Shown: positions 1 through 5,099 of the stretch, piece by piece
How the letters are laid out: every line of letters starts with the position of its first letter
Numbering within the stretch: the stretch's first letter is position 1
Assembly: GCA_028818995.1 (NCBI GenBank)
Contig: JAPPMR010000234.1
Location: 1 to 6,278, forward strand
DNA: 6,278 bases
Origin: Candidatus Poribacteria bacterium
GTDB taxonomy: Bacteria > Poribacteria > WGA-4E > WGA-3G
Direction: 5' to 3'
The notes under the pieces: model-generated
Seen by the model: the letters and a program-made list of their open reading frames with translations, nothing else
The model's database searches: none
What the model was told of the DNA's origin: nothing
Made by a program: the position numbers and the translations under genes

Positions 1-1437
1 AAATTGTACTATGAAGGTATAATTGATTTTGACAAAACTACTCGACTGGAATATCCAGAGGATGCTGATACATCAACAGCACGCATAGAATCCAAAAAAG
101 GTAGAGCGTCTACAGTTCACTTGATGGGTTGGAACAGGGTTTCAAGTGAGATCTCCAGTGGTAGCGGATTCTTTGTAGATAAGGACAAAATTGCGACAAA
201 TATACATGTTGTAGCCAGACCTGGTCCCATTTTCGTTAAACTTATGGACAAAGAGACAATCTATGAGGTTGTAGGTGTAACAGCGTTTGATGTGGAATAC
301 GATCTGGTCGTCCTAAAGATGTCTGGTGAAGGTACACCACTGCCCTTGGGAGACAGTGATTTGGTTCACAAAGGAGAACCTGTTGTTGCCGTGGGATATC
401 CCGATGGAAAATACAAGGTCACTATTGGAAATGTACACGGTATCCAGATTAGTGACAAATTGCTCGGAACGACAGCCGAAATTGCTCAAGGGAACAGTGG
501 TGGTCCCCTTCTAAATAGTAAAGGAGAGGTCATCGGGATTAATACCCAATCAGGCGATTATAGTTTTGCTATTCCTTCAAACATACTTAAGACATTGCTA
601 ACTCGGTCTGTATCACCAGAACCTTTGACGCAGTGGCAAAAGCGAGATCATATCCGCGCCTCCACCTATTACGGTGAAGGAGAAGATAGATTCAATGCTA
701 AAAACTATGCTAAGGCAATAATTAACTTTGATAACGCTATCTTACATAACCCTAAATATATTCGTGCTTACAATTGGCGCGGACGAGCAAAGTTTCGCCT
801 TGGTCTAGCTAAAGTAGAGGAAGGGAATGTGGCAGAAGCACAAAAACTATATCACGCAGCTATAGAGGACTATACACAAGCCATCAAGATTAATCCTGAA
901 TTCACCATTGCTCTCAACAATCGCGGACAGGCAAAGTATCATCTTGGTCAATCCAAAGCAGAACAAGGGAATGTAGCAACAGCACAACAACTCTATCAAG
1001 AGGCGATTGATGATTATACGCTCTCAATCAAGATTGATCCTAAGTATACCTTTCCTTATTTCCATCGAGGAGTAGCGAGTTTTTTCCTTGGTCAATCTAA
1101 AGCGAATCAAGGAAATGTAACAGAAGTTCAGCGACTCTATCAAGAGGCGATTGATGATTATACGCACGCTATACAGTTAGAACCAAACGATGCCCATTCC
1201 TATAACAATCGCGGGTCAGCAAAGCATCACCTTGGTCAATCTAAAGCAGAACAAGGTGATGTAATAGAAGCAAAAAAACTTTATCAAGCGGCGATAGAGG
1301 ACTATACGAAAGCAATTTCTATTAACCCTAATTATGTAAGCGCATACAAAAATCGTGGAATAGTAAAGAATGCGCTCGGGCAGTCTGATGAAGCGGAAAA
1401 GGACTTTACGAAGGCGAAAGAACTGGAATCTAAATAA
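1..1437 (+). CDS. HtrA-like trypsin-fold serine protease with C-terminal TPR array (5' end probably outside the window)
   Basis: The reading frame is open from the first base. The earliest possible start inside the window is a TTG at base 4, with no room to see a ribosome binding site, so the true start and any signal peptide are probably upstream. Numbering from that TTG gives 477 residues. Residues about 35-200 form a trypsin-like (HtrA/Trypsin_2 type) domain: SGSGFFVD leads to His68 in ATNIHVV, Asp100 in EYDLVVLK and Ser165 in GNSGGPLL, so the catalytic triad is complete. No PDZ domain follows, unlike DegP/DegQ. Instead residues about 219-477 are TPRs: one canonical 34-residue unit, four units of 48 residues, and a final short canonical unit. 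By family knowledge TPRs bind protein partners, so they may select substrates or anchor the protease; this is inference. The stop TAA directly abuts the ATG of the next gene, implying an operon. Cell location is undetermined without the N-terminus. Confidence 0.9.
   Translation, partial: KLYYEGIIDFDKTTRLEYPEDADTSTARIESKKGRASTVHLMGWNRVSSEISSGSGFFVDKDKIATNIHVVARPGPIFVKLMDKETIYEVVGVTAFDVEYDLVVLKMSGEGTPLPLGDSDLVHKGEPVVAVGYPDGKYKVTIGNVHGIQISDKLLGTTAEIAQGNSGGPLLNSKGEVIGINTQSGDYSFAIPSNILKTLLTRSVSPEPLTQWQKRDHIRASTYYGEGEDRFNAKNYAKAIINFDNAILHNPKYIRAYNWRGRAKFRLGLAKVEEGNVAEAQKLYHAAIEDYTQAIKINPEFTIALNNRGQAKYHLGQSKAEQGNVATAQQLYQEAIDDYTLSIKIDPKYTFPYFHRGVASFFLGQSKANQGNVTEVQRLYQEAIDDYTHAIQLEPNDAHSYNNRGSAKHHLGQSKAEQGDVIEAKKLYQAAIEDYTKAISINPNYVSAYKNRGIVKNALGQSDEAEKDFTKAKELESK
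778..1353 (+). repeat. Four tandem 144-bp units encoding 48-residue TPRs
   Basis: The RG dipeptide that marks TPR helix A falls at residues 259, 307, 355, 403 and 451, a spacing of exactly 48 each time, so units start at 778, 922, 1066 and 1210. Each unit reads roughly RGxAKxxLGxSKAEQGNV, then EAxxLYxxAIxDY, then TxAIxIxP. A canonical TPR has 34 residues; the extra 14 lie between LG of helix A and the AIxDY of helix B. DNA is conserved as well: a 30-base block at 991-1020 recurs identically at 1135-1164, and CTTGGTCAATCTAAAGC at 1087 recurs at 1231, both 144 bases apart. This points to duplication within the gene rather than convergent protein evolution. Confidence 0.92.
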
Positions 1438-3123
1438 ATGAAAAACAAAACTATTCTCATTATCTCCATACTCGGTGTGCTGCTATCAATTATCCTAAGC
1501 GGTATATACCTTAACTTTACCTATTTTGAACCCGATACCGTATCATATCTATTTCAAGCCAAGTTATTTGCAGAGGGTAAAATCTCAGTGCCTGCACCAC
1601 CCGAATACGGGTTCTCGTCTTCACCGCATATTAACATATTAAACGGCAAGTGGTATTCCAAATACCCGTTTGGCAATGCCTTAATGCTGATGTTTGGGGT
1701 GTTTGTTAACGCGCCTTGGCTTATTCCTGCGCTTGCGACAGGCGGTGCCTTGTTTCTTCTATTCCTTTTTGTAAGAGAAACATACAGCAAACCTATTGCA
1801 CTTATCGCTGCTGTGATTGCGCTTATTTCGCCGGCAACTGCAGGCATGGGATCCACATGGTTTAGCGAACCAGTTAGCCGATTCTACCTTGCGCTCTATC
1901 TTTTCGCCCTGATTCGCACCCTAAACGGCGCGGGTAATGTCCTATATCCGCTTCTATCAGGATTCGCTTTGGGGTATGCTTTTAATACGAGACCACTCTC
2001 CGCTATCGTTTTTGGCGTTGTTGGTGCGGGTTTCGCTCTTTATCATCTGTATAAACCGAGAATAACAGGTGAATCCAACGAAACAGGCGAACAAAATCAG
2101 GACAATCCACCTACACGCAAGCAGTTAGTATCTCGGTTGGGAATTTTCTTAATTCCGTTTGCTGTCATGATCTTGGTGTGTATGGCATGGAACTCACACT
2201 TTACAGGCGATCCGTTCACGTTTACGCATACCGCCGCGCAACCTCACGATAAAATCGGGTTCGGTAAACGGACAGAAGGCTACGAACCGAACATTGATCA
2301 AGCGTTCGATTTTAAACCCGAATGGGCAATTAAAAGAACATGGCGACACATTCTTCCGTGTATCAGTTTCAACGCATTCGGATGGGGTAATTATCGTCCC
2401 AGATTAATTGAAGAAGCTGAGTTTTCTATCGGTTTTATATTAGACTTTTTGCCGCTACTTCTACCGTGGCTTTTTGTCCTCATACCCTTTTTTCATGCAT
2501 CGCGAAACAGATATGATGTATTGTGTATTGCTTTTATTGTGGGGAGTCTGTTGCTTTACGCCTTCTTCTATTTTGAAGGGTCAACTTGGGGATTTACACC
2601 AGTCAATGCTCGCTATTACACAGAGGCAATATTTCTCGGTTTCATTCCGCTTGCAGCGAAGGGAATGTTTATCATCTACGAGCGACTCAAAAAACCGATC
2701 TTGGAAAACAAACTTACGGATGCTGCAGTGATACGTTATGTCGCAGTGATATTTTATATTGCCGGAGCATGTTCAGTTCTGATTAGTATAAACACGGTGC
2801 AAACTTATGTCCGTATCGGGAAAGTGTATCAGAATTGGGGCCATGTCTACCAGAAGCTGCCACCAATGGTAGAGGAGCAAAACATTCACAATGCCGTTAT
2901 CTTCGTGTCTCGACACCGAGGTGCACCGATTGGGGATTATCCTTTTCAGAGTTTGGAAGAAGCGGATATAATTTACTTTAAACTCGGACCCGCACCACGC
3001 TGGAGGTTGACAAATAGCGATTGGAAAGAGGTTTATGCACAGTATTTTTCCGGCAGTGGTAGAGAAGCGTATCTGTATGAACCGGGACAGAATGAACTAA
3101 AACCTCTATCTCTTGATCCATAA
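1438..3123 (+). CDS. Polytopic membrane protein, GT-C / glycosyltransferase family 39-like
   Basis: This 561-residue protein has about 11-12 hydrophobic segments (near residues 4-27, 80-112 as two, 117-135, 143-161, 167-204 as two, 233-254, 331-352, 358-378, 393-414 and 431-453), so it is an inner-membrane protein. After TM1 the first outer loop carries EPDTVSY (Asp33) and later KWYSKYPFGNAL. That matches the layout of PMT/ArnT/RgtA-type GT-C enzymes, which move a sugar from a polyprenyl-phosphate donor and have an acidic catalytic residue in this loop. Further family-like motifs are STWFSEPVSRFY, GYAFNTRPLSAI and the late ARYYTEAIFLGF. A hydrophilic loop lies at about 206-231. The last ~105 residues are soluble, presumably extracytoplasmic, and end in a YLYEP segment. 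The ATG is at 1438 immediately after the upstream TAA. No clear Shine-Dalgarno is seen, so translation probably depends on coupling. Donor and acceptor cannot be deduced. GT-C membership is likely but not certain; it could be an uncharacterised GT-C-like membrane protein. Confidence 0.75.
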   Translation: MKNKTILIISILGVLLSIILSGIYLNFTYFEPDTVSYLFQAKLFAEGKISVPAPPEYGFSSSPHINILNGKWYSKYPFGNALMLMFGVFVNAPWLIPALATGGALFLLFLFVRETYSKPIALIAAVIALISPATAGMGSTWFSEPVSRFYLALYLFALIRTLNGAGNVLYPLLSGFALGYAFNTRPLSAIVFGVVGAGFALYHLYKPRITGESNETGEQNQDNPPTRKQLVSRLGIFLIPFAVMILVCMAWNSHFTGDPFTFTHTAAQPHDKIGFGKRTEGYEPNIDQAFDFKPEWAIKRTWRHILPCISFNAFGWGNYRPRLIEEAEFSIGFILDFLPLLLPWLFVLIPFFHASRNRYDVLCIAFIVGSLLLYAFFYFEGSTWGFTPVNARYYTEAIFLGFIPLAAKGMFIIYERLKKPILENKLTDAAVIRYVAVIFYIAGACSVLISINTVQTYVRIGKVYQNWGHVYQKLPPMVEEQNIHNAVIFVSRHRGAPIGDYPFQSLEEADIIYFKLGPAPRWRLTNSDWKEVYAQYFSGSGREAYLYEPGQNELKPLSLDP

Positions 3124-3133
3124 GAATGCTTAT

Positions 3134-3149
3134 GAACCATTCGGTTTTT
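3134..3149 (+). terminator. Weak candidate terminator between the convergent blocks
   Basis: Eleven bases after the membrane-protein stop, GAACC-ATTC-GGTTT can form a five-pair stem (one G-T pair) with a four-base loop, and the T-run continues to 3149. Only two pairs are G-C, so the hairpin is weak. It is listed because it is the only stem plus T-run in the 36 bases between the convergent stop codons at 3123 and 3160. Confidence 0.25.
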
Positions 3150-3159
3150 GTTGCTCCAC

Positions 3160-3933
3160 TTAAGACTGTATTATCTTCCGAAACTTCTGGGTGAATTCAC
3201 AACTACGTTTGATGCTCGCTACATCTTCCATCTTATATTGGACAACAAGTGGTCCCGAAAAATTGATCTCCATCAAACCCTTCGCGAAGGTTTCAAAATC
3301 AAAAATACCGCCGCCCGGTTCACCACGATTACTTCCAGACACATGCACATCTCCTAAACATTCTTTCATTGCAAGTGCCGCCGTATACGGTTCCGCGCCA
3401 TCGTTGTTGAGATGATAGGTATCGCACGTCAAATATACAGGCAATCCTGTGTCCGAGATGAATTCAACACCTTCGCGATAGTTATCAAGCGGGCATCCTT
3501 TCTCAAATTCAAGGGCAATTTTTATGTCGTGTTCCTGACAAGCAGAGATCATGTGCGACAGGTTATCGGCAAGGGCATCCAGCGAATCTTGGCGTGACAC
3601 ATCCGCTGATGGATTCACCCAAACTCCAATAAACGCCGCATCAAATCTACGAGCAACGTCAAGGACAATCTCAAAGTGTTGTAACGCTTCATCTTTTCGA
3701 GTAGGGGTTGTCAATATATGGTTGCCGAAACCGATTGTTGGTGCAACAAGATTGTGCTTCTCAGCAAGTTTCATTGCATCCTCTATTTCCACAGTTGAAA
3801 GTTCACCAAGAAAAGCAGAATTAACGGGAATGTTGATGCCTTCGTAACCTGCATCGGCGACAAGATTGAAAATCTCGGCACGGGTAAATCTTCCTAATGT
3901 CCCAGAATATGGATCGTAACAGATTGTTAACAT
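3160..3933 (-). CDS. Sugar phosphate isomerase/epimerase-type TIM-barrel protein (xylose-isomerase-like, AP_endonuc_2 fold)
   Basis: This 257-residue protein has the usual length for the hydroxypyruvate isomerase / tagatose-epimerase-like families. It starts directly with beta-strand 1 (MLTICYDPYSG), and strand 2 follows as GYEGINIPV. Expected metal and substrate residues are visible: Glu142 in ALEFE, Asp171 and His174 in CDTYHLN, His197 in DVHVSGSNRGEPGGG (with Arg203). By family knowledge these enzymes hold Mn2+ or a similar divalent ion with Glu, Asp, His and Glu, and interconvert ketoses or isomerise aldose/ketose pairs. The last Glu, expected in the strand after GPLVV, is Gln232 here (see findings). 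The start is ATG at 3933; the only upstream purine-rich match is a poor TGGA about 11-14 bases away. It is last in the minus-strand block, 109 bases after the oxidoreductase gene, with REP-like repeats between. The substrate is unknown. Confidence 0.87.
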   Translation of the reverse strand: MLTICYDPYSGTLGRFTRAEIFNLVADAGYEGINIPVNSAFLGELSTVEIEDAMKLAEKHNLVAPTIGFGNHILTTPTRKDEALQHFEIVLDVARRFDAAFIGVWVNPSADVSRQDSLDALADNLSHMISACQEHDIKIALEFEKGCPLDNYREGVEFISDTGLPVYLTCDTYHLNNDGAEPYTAALAMKECLGDVHVSGSNRGEPGGGIFDFETFAKGLMEINFSGPLVVQYKMEDVASIKRSCEFTQKFRKIIQS

Positions 3934-3950
3934 AGTGTTTTATCCAGTCT

Positions 3951-3990
3951 AATTTGTGGTTACAAGTCGCGATTCGGAGATCGCTCCTAC
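3951..3990 (-). repeat. REP-like repeat, copy 1
   Basis: This is the first of two head-to-tail copies. Bases 3964-3991 are identical to 4005-4032, and the flanking AATTTGTG stretch is also repeated, giving a unit of about 40 bases. On the minus strand the element opens with GTAGGAGCGATCT, i.e. a GTAG tetranucleotide followed by an imperfect palindrome with arms GCGAT and ATCGC around a six-base loop. This is the layout of bacterial REP sequences (GTRG plus hairpin) that are mobilised by RAYT-type transposases. An alternative GGAG/CTCC stem is possible. It lies between two co-directional genes, where REPs often act on mRNA stability or termination; any such role here is inference. Confidence 0.7.
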
Positions 3991-4031
3991 AATTTGTGTT
4001 TTATAAGTCGCGATTCGGAGATCGCTCCTAC
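3991..4031 (-). repeat. REP-like repeat, copy 2
   Basis: The second tandem copy has the same orientation as the first and a unit of about 41 bases. The 28-base core at 4005-4032 matches copy 1 without mismatch, while the spacer before the core differs slightly (GTGGTTACAAG in copy 1 versus GTGTTTTATAAG here). The minus-strand end begins 11 bases after the TGA stop (4043-4045) of the upstream oxidoreductase gene, so it is the first structure in the transcript after that stop. Perfect cores with drifted spacers suggest recent duplication or selection on the hairpin part. Confidence 0.7.
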
Positions 4032-4042
4032 AGTGTATGGTG

Positions 4043-5083
4043 TCAATAAACAACACCAATCTCTTCACGCCAAGTATCTAATAGCTGCATATTGCCCAAT
4101 GTATCATCCCAAGACATCGCGGGTGCTTGCCTGTCAGCAATATGGTTTGCTACCATATCTGCTTCGTAGGTAAAGAGATCACGGTCTGCTTCTACGGTTA
4201 TCTCGGACGATTCTCCGCGTTGATACGAGTTTAGGATAATTTGGCTTGGCGGAATTGGTGTGTCAGGTGGTATCGGTGTCCTGGTACCACGACATGGTGA
4301 TGAAGGCAGCCAAGGCCTTGGAATTGTCATAATTCCACCAGACCCATAGATAGTGACGCTACTCCCAATGTTACACTCAACAGCACACGTTATCTGTGCG
4401 ACGATATCGTTTTCAAATTTGAGCGTTGCCGCAGCGATGTGGTCAACACCTGTTGGTCCCACTTTTCCGTTCGCCTTTACAGAAATTGGATCTAAAAACA
4501 GTTTGCCAGCAGCAGCACCTGCCACTTTACGTGCCATTGAAGCGGTATAACAGCCAATATCAAGGATTCCACCACCACCCATTTCGCGGTTGAAAAGTCG
4601 ACTCTGCGGATTGAAATTTGATTGAAAACCGAACGTTGCGTGAATGAAGCGCACCTCACCGATTTCCCCATCCTGTATTAAATCAACCATTTTCTGTATC
4701 TGTGGATGGCAACGGTACATAAATGCTTCCATCAGAAATACATCGTTTTTACGCGCGGCTTCCACCATTGATGTGGCTTCTGCATGATTCATACTTATCG
4801 GTTTTTCAACCAGAATATGTTTCTTTGCCTCAGCAGCCTTTACCGCCCACTCTGCATGAAATGGGTGAATTGTTGCAATATAAACAGCGTCAATATCGTC
4901 ATCTGCCAACAATTCTTCATAACTACTGTATTGACGTGCAATCCCGAAATCATTAACAAATCTCTCCGCTTTGGATTCAGTGCGGCTGGCAACGGCAAAT
5001 ATCTGTCCTGTATCTGTAAAACGCATTCCGTTGCAAAATACATAAGCGATGCCACCAGCACCGATAACGCCCCAATTTAACAT
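4043..5083 (-). CDS. Gfo/Idh/MocA family NAD(P)-dependent oxidoreductase (dihydrodiol dehydrogenase-like)
   Basis: This 346-residue protein is a typical length for the family. The N-terminal Rossmann domain shows GVIGAGGIA (residues 5-13), the strand AVYIATIHPFHAEWA (66-80) and the hallmark EKP motif (93-95, Lys94). EAFMYRCHPQ (119-128) opens the C-terminal domain, and GGGGILDIGCY (169-179) carries Asp175 and Tyr179. By family knowledge the Lys, Asp and Tyr of these motifs form the active site of dimeric dihydrodiol dehydrogenase-like and glucose-fructose oxidoreductase-like enzymes, which oxidise or reduce a sugar, inositol or diol carbonyl with NAD(P). Residues about 256-285 are an unusual proline-rich loop. 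The start ATG at 5083 is supported by AAGGAG ten bases upstream. It sits 16 bases after the PhyH gene stop, so it is very likely co-transcribed with it. The exact substrate and NAD versus NADP preference cannot be read. Confidence 0.92.
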   Translation of the reverse strand: MLNWGVIGAGGIAYVFCNGMRFTDTGQIFAVASRTESKAERFVNDFGIARQYSSYEELLADDDIDAVYIATIHPFHAEWAVKAAEAKKHILVEKPISMNHAEATSMVEAARKNDVFLMEAFMYRCHPQIQKMVDLIQDGEIGEVRFIHATFGFQSNFNPQSRLFNREMGGGGILDIGCYTASMARKVAGAAAGKLFLDPISVKANGKVGPTGVDHIAAATLKFENDIVAQITCAVECNIGSSVTIYGSGGIMTIPRPWLPSSPCRGTRTPIPPDTPIPPSQIILNSYQRGESSEITVEADRDLFTYEADMVANHIADRQAPAMSWDDTLGNMQLLDTWREEIGVVY

Positions 5084-5093
5084 CTATAATCTT

Positions 5094-5099
5094 CTCCTT
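5094..5099 (-). promoter_or_regulatory. Strong Shine-Dalgarno for the Gfo/Idh/MocA gene
   Basis: On the minus strand AGAAGGAGAAG contains AAGGAG, ten bases from the ATG at 5083 and immediately after the TAG stop (5100-5102) of the upstream dioxygenase gene. It fixes the start and supports a tightly packed operon. It is the only clear Shine-Dalgarno match at a gene start in this window. Confidence 0.75.

Noticed and set aside
1..1437. The protease as a full DegP/DegQ orthologue
   Set aside because: The catalytic triad is HtrA-like, but no PDZ domain follows; TPRs take its place, so a deg gene symbol is not justified.
1554..1856. A 100-codon open frame on the minus strand inside the membrane-protein gene
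   Set aside because: It lies wholly within a convincing gene on the other strand, has no recognisable domain or ribosome binding site, and is a shadow of the hydrophobic codons.
3551..3847. A 98-codon + strand frame opposite the TIM-barrel gene (and similar ones opposite the oxidoreductase and dioxygenase)
   Set aside because: These Ser/Ala/Arg-rich translations have no family features and lie antisense to genes with clear catalytic motifs.
3160..3933. Assigning the TIM-barrel gene as iolE, iolI or hyi
   Set aside because: The fold and three metal ligands fit the superfamily, but subfamily motifs are not specific enough and the Gln at the fourth ligand position argues against transferring a precise function.
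3951..4032. Two repeats as a minimal CRISPR array
   Set aside because: The units are directly adjacent with only a short, similar 13-base spacer rather than a unique 25-40 base spacer, and there are only two copies with no cas genes. REP-like repeats fit better.
3964..4032. The REP-like hairpins as intrinsic terminators
   Set aside because: On the minus strand, neither hairpin is followed by a T-run, and the stems are only about five pairs. An effect on mRNA decay is possible, but simple intrinsic termination is not supported.
4018..4046. A perfect TTGACA on the minus strand (4046-4041) as a -35 box for the TIM-barrel gene
   Set aside because: It overlaps the stop of the upstream gene, and the sequence 16-18 bases downstream (GATCTC region) does not resemble a -10 box. 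The TATAAA between the repeats is 35 bases away, too far.
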